A DNA stretch of 64,000 nt, taken from Albidovulum sp. (GTDB lineage: Bacteria > Pseudomonadota > Alphaproteobacteria > Rhodobacterales > Rhodobacteraceae). Below are positions 47,964 through 57,053 of this stretch, in pieces. The notes beneath the pieces are model-generated. The model was not told the DNA's origin. It saw nothing but the letters and a program-made list of their open reading frames with translations, and did no database searches. A program made the position numbers and the translations under genes. The stretch is from NCBI GenBank assembly GCA_028823855.1, contig JAPPFL010000079.1, positions 20,925 through 84,924 on the forward strand, written 5' to 3'. Each line of letters begins with the position of its first letter. Position 1 is the stretch's first letter.

Positions 47964-49253
47964 ATGAAACTTGAATACTCCTTCCATCCCGATGCCCCTC
48001 CGGGATCGCCGCCTCTTGCTGTTCGTGCCGGCGACCTCGTTTTCGTCGGCGGGCAAATTGCGTACAACCCCTCCAGCGGAATCCCGGAGGAGGCGAAGCT
48101 GTTTCCAAACTACTATTGGCACGGATCAAGCATCTACAAGCAGCTCACTTACATCTACAAAAATCTGGATAAGACGCTTCAAACGCTCGGGTCGTCGCTA
48201 CGCCGGTGCTTGAAAATCAATTCTTACCATACTTTGCCGTCGGAGATCGATATGGCCCTGCGCCTTCGCAAGGAGTGGTTCGATGTCGAAGGCGCGCCGC
48301 CCAGCAGTTTGCTGTTCGTCGATGAATTGCCTATCCACGGAGCGACCGTTTGCCTCGACATGACAAATCTTGCCGAAGATGCCGATTTGGATAGGGAAAT
48401 CGTTCCGTTGAAAAGCGTACAGAGCATCGGCCAGGTTGCGGCTATCGGGTGGGCGGTCTACTCCCAAATCCTTCGCGGCGGAGGGTTTGTCTTTACCCGA
48501 GGCACGACTCCGACTGGTCCGAAGGGTCCTATTGAAGAAATCGTGCCGCACCCGGAGCTGGCGTACCGCCACAACCCGATTCGCTTCCAGACAGAGTACG
48601 TCCTCAATTACCTAAAGAGGCTGCTCGGCGACGCGGAATGCACTTTCGACGATGTCGTACGGGCCGAGATTTATCTCACGAGCATGTCGGACTACGCCGT
48701 CTTCGACGAAGTCTGGCAGCAATACTTTCCAGAGGATCCGCCCGCCCGCATCGTCATCCAGTCGGAGCTGGCGATACCGCACGCCGTGGTTGAAATTGAA
48801 CTGGTCGCCGTCGATCCTCGAGGCCCTTATGAAAAACAGGTAGTCCGCGCGAAAAATGCGCCGTCTCCGCTGGGCGCGGAGTCTCAGGCCGTTCGAGCCG
48901 GGCCGTACTTGTTCCTGTCGACGCAACTGGCGACGGACTATCGCCGGGGCGTGCCGCCGGAAGCCAGGCCCGACCCGAACTTTCCGTTCCATTCGTCGAG
49001 CATCAAGCTTCAGTCCGAGTACATCCTCGGCAATGTTGAAGCGATCTGCCGCGAGGCGAATACGACCCTTCGGCATTTGGTTAAGCGACGCGCGATCCAT
49101 ACGGATTTAAAAGATTTTCACGAAGCGGAGGAAGTGTGGCGAAAAAGAACGGACGGTCGCCTGCCGCCGACCACAGTTTTCCGGACGAGCGATCAGCTTG
49201 CGGTTCCAGGATGTTCGGTGATGTACGACCTGACGGCGGTCATTGCCGACTGA
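47964..49253 (+). CDS. Three-domain RidA family protein B
   Basis: A 429-residue protein of three RidA-like domains. Domain 1, about 1-140, has GDLVFVGGQIAYNP, KNLDKTLQTLGSSLRRCLKI and ATVCLDMTNL. Domain 2, about 155-290, has GGGFVFTRGTTPTGP, CTFDDVVRAEIYLTSMSDYAVFDEV and AVVEIELVAVDP. Domain 3, about 292-429, has GPYLFLSTQLATD, TLRHLVKRRAIHTDLKDFHEA and CSVMYDLTAV. Domain 2 keeps the RidA Arg in DPPARIVIQSE, aligned with E. coli FPARSCVEV; domains 1 and 3 have PSSLLFV and PTTVFRT. So one potential RidA-type site per chain is plausible. It is divergent from the amidohydrolase and ends in a candidate terminator. Start chosen at ATG 47964, where the fold begins. Confidence 0.85.
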   Translation: MKLEYSFHPDAPPGSPPLAVRAGDLVFVGGQIAYNPSSGIPEEAKLFPNYYWHGSSIYKQLTYIYKNLDKTLQTLGSSLRRCLKINSYHTLPSEIDMALRLRKEWFDVEGAPPSSLLFVDELPIHGATVCLDMTNLAEDADLDREIVPLKSVQSIGQVAAIGWAVYSQILRGGGFVFTRGTTPTGPKGPIEEIVPHPELAYRHNPIRFQTEYVLNYLKRLLGDAECTFDDVVRAEIYLTSMSDYAVFDEVWQQYFPEDPPARIVIQSELAIPHAVVEIELVAVDPRGPYEKQVVRAKNAPSPLGAESQAVRAGPYLFLSTQLATDYRRGVPPEARPDPNFPFHSSSIKLQSEYILGNVEAICREANTTLRHLVKRRAIHTDLKDFHEAEEVWRKRTDGRLPPTTVFRTSDQLAVPGCSVMYDLTAVIAD

Positions 49254-49280
49254 ATTCGAACGAATCCGCTCAACTCCGGA

Positions 49281-49310
49281 CCGGGAAGATTTCTAAAATT
49301 CCCGGATTTT
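49281..49310 (+). terminator. Candidate rho-independent terminator after triple-RidA B
   Basis: CCGGGAA (49281-49287) pairs with TTCCCGG (49299-49305) across an 11-base loop and is followed by ATTTT. It begins 27 bases past the stop codon. Confidence 0.45.
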
Positions 49311-49581
49311 AAGAAAGCGCGATGGTCAATATTAGTAGGCTTGAAGTCGATTTGCCATGCCGCAAGGCTGTTCGATTTCTCGGCTTTGCCAGATTGAATT
49401 CCGAAGGATGCCTTGGCTCGGTATGCGGCAGCGAAGGCAAGCCGGGGCACGTGCCGCCACCCGGATCTTCTTGAAAGGCGCGCCGCCGCAATTTTGAATC
49501 GCCGTAGCGGATTCGCCGCCTTGCTTGGAATCGCGCGGCCGCAGCGCAAATTACGCGAGCCTGCGATCGACAGGATGCAGG

Positions 49582-50566
49582 TCATGCTCTGCCCTTCCAG
49601 TGCCGGATGGGGTTTTCCAACCTGCCGCGAGGAGCGATTTCGATAGAGATTACGCCCTGCGCTTCGCCGATAAGCACGCTCTTGTGACCGCGCGGGAACA
49701 TTTTGTTTCCCTTGCGGGTGGTCCCGAAAGACAAAAGATCGCCGGGTCGAAGCGTAAAATAGCGGCTGGCCTCCGAAATGCATCGCTCGATTTTAAAACG
49801 GTAGTTTGACGTGTGGTCGCGAGTAAATTCTTCACCGTCCAGCGCGCCGACGACATGCTGATCATCGGGATCGGGGATTTCATCGACCGTAGTGATTCCG
49901 GGGCCCCATCGGACCGAAAGTATCGATGCCCTTGGATCGCGCGTGATAGACGAAATAGGCGTCGGTTTCGTCTTCGCCGCGACGGTTGCGCCATTGGAAG
50001 AACACGGGCCTTGCCATGTCGGCATCGTACGAGACTGCGATGGAATCCAATTGGAACTTGAGCCCGTGGCTCGTAACGTCGTTATGGATCAGGTATCCAA
50101 AAACGTGGTCCAGAGCGTCTTCGTCGGGAATGTGCTTGGCGCGCTTGCCGATGACAGCACAGACTTCGGGCTCGGGAATCACGGCTCCCCAGTCCGGGTC
50201 CACCACGATCGGCTTCGTATGGCTCTGTAGGCACGATGGCGGCTTAAGAAAGAAATTTGGCACGCCCGGGTCGCGATGCGCCTTCTTCATGAGTTCCTTG
50301 TTGTTAAACGGCACGTTCAGGATCATCGAAGGATTAGGAATCGGCGGTTCCCAGTCGATTTGACCGACCGTGATGCCCGGCGCGGCATCCGCGTCGAGCG
50401 CATTCAAAAGGTCTTTGTCGCGGTCAGCAGCCTGAACGAGTTCCAGCATTGATCCGATGCGACTTTTTCCGGCGAATTCGGCCACTTGCGCCTGGTCCCT
50501 TGCGAGCTCGTCGCTTCCCATGACAATGGACTCCTCCGGACCATCGACGTATCGCATTCCGAGATT
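49582..50566 (-). pseudogene. Fumarylacetoacetate hydrolase-family gene with one frameshift
   Basis: From ATG 50566 a normal FAH-family protein runs for about 220 codons: FLKPPSCLQSHTKPIV, PEPEVCAVIGKRAKHI with the metal-binding acids, and NDVTSHGLKFQ. At GIDTFGPMGP the frame shifts. The rest (GITTVDEIPDPDDQHVVG, TLRPGDLLSFGTTRKG, SIEIAPRGRLENPI) continues in another frame to 49582. One extra base in the GGGGCCCC run near 49902 explains it, so this could be a recent mutation, slippage site or sequencing error. The gene begins 8 bases after the broken dioxygenase gene. FAH members act after meta-cleavage of homoprotocatechuate as decarboxylase/isomerase or hydratase. Confidence 0.8.
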
Positions 50567-50574
50567 CATACCGC

Positions 50575-51587
50575 TCAGTAGTCCATGAGAAAATCTTCGA
50601 GCGTTATCGGAGGGGCATCGAGCAAGGGCGGATTGACGGAAACGCCGTCGAACTCGGTCGCCTCGTAGAACCATTTCTTCGGCGCGGGAAAGTCCCAGAT
50701 TTGCGATCTTCGTGTATCCGACAGATCCCGTTTGGTCGGCTCATGGTCGATGTCGATAACTTTGTAATGGCTCGTAAACGTTTCGACCCGGTGCCCGTCC
50801 GGGTCTCGATAGTCGACGAAGAAAGAGTTTCCGATGCCGTGACGCCCGGGCGCCCGGTCCATCGCGCCGGCAAGGCCTAGCGACGCCATTGCGTCGGCCC
50901 CGGTGAGCCACGTTCGCGATCTCAGGCGTATGAAACGCCAAGTGGCGCAGCGGCGGTCCCTCGCCGTTGGAAAAGACCACGTCCAGGATGCTGTCCTTGC
51001 GCTTCAGCCAGACGTCCCAAAGTTTTCGTCGGTGCCGTCGACGGCGATGTACTCGATCAGTCGGAAGCCGATAGCGGAATACCATTCATAGGCCGCGTGA
51101 ACGTCATGCGTTGCAATCTGCACGTGGTCGAGAAACGCAAGCTTGCCTCCCCGATGCGCGTGGAAGTGCCGCATCCTGTTTCCGGATCGGTCCATGGTCG
51201 CGCATATCTCCAGGGGGACGCCGACATCGTCCGCGACCGATAGCGTTTGCCCTTGATAGGGGGTTGGTCGACGAATTCTACGTTTGCTCCGCAGGAGCCA
51301 AACCAGTCGTGCGCTCGCTTCGCATCGTCATCTGAAAAAACCCTGTAGCCGACGGCGCGGTAAAGGCATTGCCCGCCGGTTTGGGACTTTTAGAACATCA
51401 ATGAGCGATGCCCGTTTCCCTCGATCGCGCGCATGCAAATCCTTTAGCCGCCATGCGATGTCACCTCAAGCCCAAGGCCAGCCTCGTAAAAATGTCGTGT
51501 AGCGTCGAGATCGCGGCTTGTCAGAACCACGTGGCTTAGGCGAGTCGCGTTGAACGGCGGCTTTTCATTGCGGGGAATAAGCGGCAT
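50575..51587 (-). pseudogene. Homoprotocatechuate 2,3-dioxygenase-like extradiol dioxygenase, broken
   Basis: Segments of a two-domain VOC dioxygenase appear in order. From ATG 51587: FNATRLSHVVLTSRDLDATRHFYEAGLGL, then GQCLYRAVGYRVFSDDDAKRAHDWF. Then AHRGGKLAFLDHVQIATHDVHAAYEWY (first His), GEGPPLRHLAFHTPEIAN (second His), and DYRDPDGHRVETFTSHY (Glu), ending RRSQIWDFPAPKKWFYEA. At least three frame changes and two stops interrupt it (near 51450, 51395, 51230, 51010 and 50890). The enzyme opens the ring of homoprotocatechuate or a related catechol. Followed directly by the FAH-family gene. Confidence 0.78.
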
Positions 51588-52210
51588 CGCATTGGGAATT
51601 CCGATTTATGGCTTAGTCGCAATCTAGCTTCGATCGAGAGGATTGATCAACTGCGACGGTATGGCTCGCCGATAGCGAGATCCGGAAAATGGATTAGGAA
51701 GTCCTAAAAGCAAGACGATTCCCTGATCGGCATTCCATCGGCTGGAATTTCCTTATCGCAGGGAGCGGGATGACTTTCCTCGAATAAATCGAAACTATTT
51801 TCGACATTGCTGGATTCATTTAAAGTGCCTTTCGACGATGGCCGCGCAGCCGCTTAGATTCGCGAACCGCCGTTTCGCGGCATTGCCTTCCTTGCGTTCG
51901 AGAATTTTTTGCGGACGCAATTCCGATGTCCATTCCGCCACTATCTCTTTGCCTTTCGCCGGAATCTCGCGAGATCTTTTAGAGCCACGAGAGCCGATCT
52001 GCTCGTATATCGGAAGTGACTGGATGCATTGCCGTACTGCCACGATAAGACCAGGGCGCGGCTTCGAGCCTTGCCGGCATTGCAAGTGCCAAGATTTCGA
52101 TCGCATTTCGAGGGCGAGGCTCCGGCTTCTTCCGTCGCCTTTCCGAACTGCGGAGGCCGAGTAATTCGCTAGTGAGTCGGTTTCCGGCGGTTTCTGGAGG
52201 TTACCGCCCA
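51588..52210. other. Intergenic, no gene recognised
   Basis: About 620 bases. Frames at 51838-52164 (plus) and 51816-52301 (minus) are open but have no recognised motifs. Confidence 0.35.
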
Positions 52211-52669
52211 TTATTCTCGCGATTTTGGCGCTGCTTCGCCGTCGGTAGAATCTCGGACAGTTCCCGGAGGGGCTACAGGCGGCGCGGAAGACGACCGGCA
52301 CCTGTCGAACCGCCTTCGGTCGGGAAACGACTCCGACATGGCGATTCCGGGCGGCGAACGCAGAACCGAACCCGCGCGCCGATCCGGAACGGGTGCAACT
52401 GACGCGTCCTCGTGCGGGCTATTGCCTGTTCTTTTCCGGCCAGCGAAGCGCGCGATCTCGCCCGTCGCGGAGAAGAAGATGTCGAAATCCTCTTTACGGA
52501 TGCGCCTTTCGACCGCAAAGAACTTGTACTGGATCGCGGCTAACCTTTCGTCGTGAAACGTTTCGACGATGTCGATCCCGGTTTCCGTCCGGTCCAGTGC
52601 TAGGCGCGCGCTTGGTCGGACCACGTCTCGACGCGCGAAATGCTTCGCTCGCGCGGGATCGGCGAACAA
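52211..52669 (-). pseudogene. Mrr-like restriction nuclease domain remnant
   Basis: The minus-strand frame includes ETGIDIVETFHDERLAAIQYKFFAVERRIRKEDFDIFFSATGE. This resembles the D...QxK nuclease core at the N-terminus of type ISP-like helicase/restriction proteins (GIDL...AIQCKF...DIDSFF). The Asp and QxK positions are present, but the helicase part is absent and the rest of the frame is featureless. It is a fragment at best; the family assignment is tentative. Confidence 0.35.
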
Positions 52670-52889
52670 ACATGCGGCGACCGGCTTTTCGAGCGCGGCG
52701 CCCTTGTCGCGTCCGCTGATCGCAATGGTTCGAAATGATAGGAGCGGGCGATCCTAAGGAGTCATCGAGCATCCCCCAGATCCGGCACTTGCTTAGTCGA
52801 CGATAGTCGAAGGGTCACCGAAGGGCATCCGGCAACTTGAAGGCGAGCAATGCGGGGCGCATCCGATAGTCCCCCGGAGGCGCCAAACA

Positions 52890-53312
52890 TCAGTTTTGCG
52901 CATTCACCCAAGGATCGACGATATCGACAACAGATTTCTCGAAATCCCGCGCGCTGTGCGTCGACGGCACAGCGCCGCGCGAGCAGGTTGTGGCGGCAAT
53001 CTGACAGACGGCCGCCTCGATGGGTCGTCCCGGGCGTCGGCGCCGCGAGGCGACTTCCGCAAAATGCCCGGCGGCGGTGCTGGCGAAGGGCAGGATTCGT
53101 TCGCCGGATCCCGCTTCAATCCATCGGGCCATAACGGCTTCAGGTTGGTTTCTTCGCCTGCCGGCTGGAACTATGGCGGCACCGAAACGCAGTTCCGCCT
53201 CGCTGACCGCTGTCATGAACATTTCCTTCGTATCCCGCTCCGCAACCAACGCCGCGACGACGGGTGCGGGCCGCATCGACTCGGCTGCTACGCTGGTGTC
53301 AAGAACGCGCAT
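52890..53312 (-). CDS. VapC-like PIN-domain protein, probably catalytically impaired
   Basis: About 140 residues from ATG 53312 with a PIN fold: MRVLDTSVAAESMRP (first Asp), MTAVSEAELRFGAAIVPAGRR (Glu), ILPFASTAAGHFAEVASRRRRPGRPI, and a C-terminal RDFEKSVVDIVDPW. VapC toxins of this group cleave RNA, with four acidic residues and a Mg2+. Here the third acid, normally in RPIsqfDAQIAA, is replaced (RPIEAAVCQIAA), and the N of ATRN is missing. The upstream sequence has no recognisable VapB/FitA antitoxin. So this is likely an orphan, decaying toxin. Confidence 0.65.
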   Translation of the reverse strand: MRVLDTSVAAESMRPAPVVAALVAERDTKEMFMTAVSEAELRFGAAIVPAGRRRNQPEAVMARWIEAGSGERILPFASTAAGHFAEVASRRRRPGRPIEAAVCQIAATTCSRGAVPSTHSARDFEKSVVDIVDPWVNAQN

Positions 53313-53630
53313 CCCTGCCGTTCGGGAGAAATCCGGACGTTCGCGCATCGGTCCGAGTTGCGGAAATTCCAATTTGACATCGCCAAGGGGTACGACACGC
53401 TAGCGGGCACATGCCGCTAGATCTCGAGGAATGTCTTCCCCGGAGCGTTTTTTCGAGACCGGGTTCGTCGTTCAGGCGCGGCGAATCGAATTCGGCCGCG
53501 TCTTTCGGCCGGATCCGCGTATTTTGAAGAAAATAGGCGGTCAGTCGCCGCCAGGACGCAATGGCGTTTGGGGCGGAGCCGCGCCGCTGGCCTCCACGCC
53601 GCCAGCCGGTCCTCTTCCGGGGCAACCTTC

Positions 53631-55094
53631 TCAATCGCTTGCCGCCAACTCTTCCTCGCCGAGTCGTTCGACTAGGTCGAGCGTTCTGCGCACGTCCTCC
53701 CAAGTCGTAGTGTGATTCAGTATGCACAGTCGCAGCGAGAAGACGCCGCGCAGCGAAGTCGACGACAAGAACGCCAATTCGTCCCAGAAAACGCGAGTCA
53801 GCACCTTCCGATTCACTTCCTCTAAGGCCTCTTCGTCGCGCCCGCCGGGATTGACGCGAAAGCACACGATGCCCAGCGAAACCGGCGCCGTTGACTCCAG
53901 CGTCGGGGAGGACTCGATGGCCTCAGCGGCGCGAAGCGCGAGATCCAATCCATTCCGTACTGCCGATCGAAACGCGGCCATTCCAAACGTGTGCACGGAC
54001 ATCCATATCTTGAGTGCGCGCGCCGCGCGGCTGAGCTGCAGCCCTCGGTCCGCGAAATTCGGATGGTTCGCGCCCCATACTGTGTCCTGAAGGACATCGC
54101 TGCCCATCGCGAAGGAGATTTCGAGGTGCTCCGCGTTCTTCACCATAAGCGCACCTGCCTCGTACGGCTGGAAGAACCATTTGTGCGCGTCCATACCCAC
54201 GGAATCCGACATCTCGATGCAATCGAGTAATTCCGCGCCTTCCTCGGTCACTAGGGAGAATCCGCCGTACGCCGCATCCGCATGCAGCCAGATGCCCTCA
54301 TGCGCACAGTAGGCCGCCATCTCTGAGAGCGGGTCGACCGCGCCCGTGCTGGCAGTCCCGGCATTGGCGCACACAGCCATCGGCTGCAGACCGATGGCGC
54401 GGTCCTCGACCACGCGACGGCGCAACTCTTCCATGTCGATGCGGAAGCGGTCATCGGAGCGGACCACCCGCACGTTCTCGCGCCGTACTCCGGCAATTAC
54501 GGCCGCCCGCTTCAAGGCACCGTGCGCCTGGTCGCTCATGTAAATCGCGGGCCGGTCCGAGTGTCCCGCCGCTGTCCGAGCCGCCACTAGTGCTTCAACG
54601 CTTGCCGCTGAACCGCCGCTTGTCAGCAGCCCGCCGGCAGTGTCCGGATAGCCAATCCAGTCCCGCAGCCAGTCCACGACGATCAACTCGAGCTGGCTGG
54701 TGCCGCTCGACACGAGCCAAGTGCACGAGTTGATGTTGAATCCAGCGGCTAGGTAGTCGGCAACGACCCCGGGCCAAGTGGGCGACGATGGCACGAAGCC
54801 AAAGAAACGAGGATGATCCAGCCTCGCCGCGAACGGCAGCACCTCCCGAACCACCTGTGTCAGGACTTCTTCGGCGGGTCGACCGTCTTCAGGAGGATGA
54901 GACCCTAGTCGGTCCTTCAGCACATCGCGGAATTCCCCGTCCCACGCATTGGCGTCGTTCAGCCCGCCCAATCTCTCTATGAGTACGTCCGTCGCAAAGT
55001 TGGCCAGCCGACGCATCGACTCTGGCGTCATCGTCAGGGGACCAAACCCTTCCATCGGGGAATGCTTTCGGTCGTCGGTTCTATTCTCGTCCAT
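53631..55094 (-). CDS. PLP-dependent aromatic amino acid decarboxylase-family protein
   Basis: About 487 residues of the group II decarboxylase family (aromatic-L-amino-acid decarboxylase, tyrosine/tryptophan decarboxylase type). HPRFFGFVPSSPTWPGVVADYLAAGFN, TSGGSAASVEALVAART, NAGTASTGAVDPL, WLHADAAYGGF (PLP-ring Asp) and the Schiff-base Lys in GMDAHKWFFQPYEAG are all in place. Full length and intact, in contrast to its surroundings. ATG 55094 is used; 55136 and 55055 are also in frame. It produces an amine and CO2; the substrate could be an aromatic or other bulky amino acid. No obvious operon partner. Confidence 0.9.
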   Translation of the reverse strand: MDENRTDDRKHSPMEGFGPLTMTPESMRRLANFATDVLIERLGGLNDANAWDGEFRDVLKDRLGSHPPEDGRPAEEVLTQVVREVLPFAARLDHPRFFGFVPSSPTWPGVVADYLAAGFNINSCTWLVSSGTSQLELIVVDWLRDWIGYPDTAGGLLTSGGSAASVEALVAARTAAGHSDRPAIYMSDQAHGALKRAAVIAGVRRENVRVVRSDDRFRIDMEELRRRVVEDRAIGLQPMAVCANAGTASTGAVDPLSEMAAYCAHEGIWLHADAAYGGFSLVTEEGAELLDCIEMSDSVGMDAHKWFFQPYEAGALMVKNAEHLEISFAMGSDVLQDTVWGANHPNFADRGLQLSRAARALKIWMSVHTFGMAAFRSAVRNGLDLALRAAEAIESSPTLESTAPVSLGIVCFRVNPGGRDEEALEEVNRKVLTRVFWDELAFLSSTSLRGVFSLRLCILNHTTTWEDVRRTLDLVERLGEEELAASD

Positions 55095-55329
55095 GCTTTC
55101 AATTTCGCACGCCCTTCGGTTTGCTGTCAAATGCATTCCATTTTCGACCCAAGAATCAGTGCAGTCGCACTAGGAATTCCAGCCTTTTTCTTCCCATGCG
55201 ATGGATTATTGAAATTCCAAATAAAAGGATGGTGCAATGCCTGAATTTTATCATTTATTTGAAGAAGCTGCGGCCTCGCGGCGCAACATTGTCGCGTATT
55301 ACAATCTGCAGGAGATGCGGCAAATGCGT

Positions 55330-55930
55330 TTCTCTGCGTGTTTTCTAGCGTCGAATATTGCGTCGACATGAAGCGGTTCAGACCGATGAAGGAGCAAAAA
55401 TTACGGTAATTCGTGTCCCTCGAGCACAGGATCCCGGACCGCGACGCGTTCTTCGACCTGTTCAATGCGCTCTACCCGTTGGGGTTGCGCGCTGGCCTCA
55501 AGAGACTGCCTTCAGGCAGCGGCGGTAATTTAGGCGAGGTGAGCGCCATCGGCGGCAAAGAGCTGCGCTAACCCTTGCGGGCAACGCGAAACGCTTCCCC
55601 TGCAACCGGTTCACGCATTCGCCTCCGAAAGCAAAATGGTTCTCGGCCAGGATTTGGCGCGCGGCGGACAACGGCGGAGGAGGTCGTCTGCAGCGGAGGC
55701 GACTGTGTGCTGGCGTTGAAGGGCAGCTTTGGAAAGTTGAACGCCGACGCGAGGTTTCGCATCTCGGATCCGGACGATTCGAACAAATTTCCGCGTTTCG
55801 AAAATGCGAACTATGATCGCGGCCAGATTGAGACTTGCGAGCTACGGTTTGCCACGATGTTCGAGAGCCAAAGGACCTTCACCATTGGCCGAGCCTTCGG
55901 GCATTCGGAATGATTGCGGCGTTGGCCCCA
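55330..55930 (+). pseudogene. ISAs1-family transposase remnant
   Basis: Plus-strand pieces in order: VDMKRFRPMKEQKLR, a stop, then VSLEHRIPDRDAFFDLFNALYPLGL and GEVSAIGGKELR. After a shift, EEVVCSGGDCVLALKGSFGKLNADARFRI and YDRGQIETCELRFA follow. These match the H-repeat/ISAs1 pattern (AVDGKALR, GGDYVLALKGNQ, HGRIE). The first catalytic acid in AVDGK is Gly here (AIGGK). Central DDE sequence is deleted. Dead element. Confidence 0.72.
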
Positions 55931-56282
55931 GGCCGTCGGGCTTCGTTGGAGGTGCGCGCGACTTGCGCTGCAACGGATTTCGCCGGACGTCCTTTGCGAA
56001 GCATCGACGCTTCCAAATGGAGCCTCCTCCGAAAGATTCTGCAATTTAGCTGAAGGCTTGCGCGAATTGTGAATCCGTCATCCAGCTCATGGCCTTCTTC
56101 GAAAATACGGCGAGAATTTAGGCTTTCCCTCCGCTTGGATTTCCTCACCGCCGTCAAATTGGATGCGAACGGCGGAAAGGAATTGAAGAATTAATTCTTG
56201 CAGGGGCAGATTGATTTAGATTGCATAACGAACATTAGCTGAATAGCTTGACCCGCCGTGACGGAAATTTGAAGAGGAAAAT
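55931..56282. other. Intergenic, no gene recognised
   Basis: About 350 bases between the ISAs1 remnant and the SDR gene. The last 100 bases are AT-richer and likely hold the promoter. Confidence 0.4.
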
Positions 56283-57053
56283 ATGAAGCGGTATATCGAA
56301 CGATTTTCGATCGAAGGCAAGCGAGCGCTCGTAACCGGCGCGTCGAAAGGGATCGGACTTGAGATTTGCGAAGTTCTGGCCGAGGCGGGAGCTGACATCT
56401 GCGCTGTCGCTCGAGACTCCGAAGGGCTTGAAAATGCGCGAGAGGCCGTTGAGTCAGCTGGCAAAGAGTGCATGCTCGTAGAGGCCGAATTGGCCACGAT
56501 CGATGGGCCGCGAGATGCGGCTCGACAAGCGCTGGATTATTTCGGCACGATCGACATTCTCGTCAATAACGCCGCGACAACCACCACGGCCTCGATTTTG
56601 GATGCCAGAGTAGAGGATTGGGACCGGATGATGTCGGTCAACCTTCGCGCGCCCTTTTTGCTTTCCCAGGCGCTGGCGCCGAGAATGATCGAACAAAGGC
56701 GAGGCAAGATAGTAAATATATCGTCGCAGACTGGAATCGTGCTGATTCCCGATCATTGCGCCTATGCATCCTCGAAGAGTGGCTTGAACGCGCTCACGAA
56801 GTCGATGACATGCGAATGGGCGCAATACAATATTCAGTGCAACGCCATTTGTCCGACAGTGATTCTTACTCCCATGGGAGAGCGGGTGTGGGGGCGGCCG
56901 GAAAAAGGCGATCCAATGAAGGCGAAAATTCCGGCTGCGCGATTTGGACTACCGGTGGAGGTCGCCGATATGGTTCTCTACCTCTCCTCGCCGGCCTCCG
57001 ACCTGGTCAACGGCGACACTCTGATGCTGGATGGCGGCTATACGGCTCTCTAA
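56283..57053 (+). CDS. Short-chain dehydrogenase/reductase (classical SDR)
   Basis: A 256-residue NAD(P)H-dependent oxidoreductase. TGASKGIG lies near residue 19, NNAATTTT is the NNAG strand, the catalytic Ser is in VNISSQTG, and Tyr/Lys are in YASSKSG. The C-terminus reads [16 protein letters not shown], typical of sugar/polyol or gluconate 5-dehydrogenase-like SDRs. GAGGAAA precedes the ATG. Its stop overlaps the stop of the convergent MDR gene by four bases. Probably part of the polyol module. Confidence 0.92.
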   Translation: MKRYIERFSIEGKRALVTGASKGIGLEICEVLAEAGADICAVARDSEGLENAREAVESAGKECMLVEAELATIDGPRDAARQALDYFGTIDILVNNAATTTTASILDARVEDWDRMMSVNLRAPFLLSQALAPRMIEQRRGKIVNISSQTGIVLIPDHCAYASSKSGLNALTKSMTCEWAQYNIQCNAICPTVILTPMGERVWGRPEKGDPMKAKIPAARFGLPVEVADMVLYLSSPASDLVNGDTLMLDGGYTAL

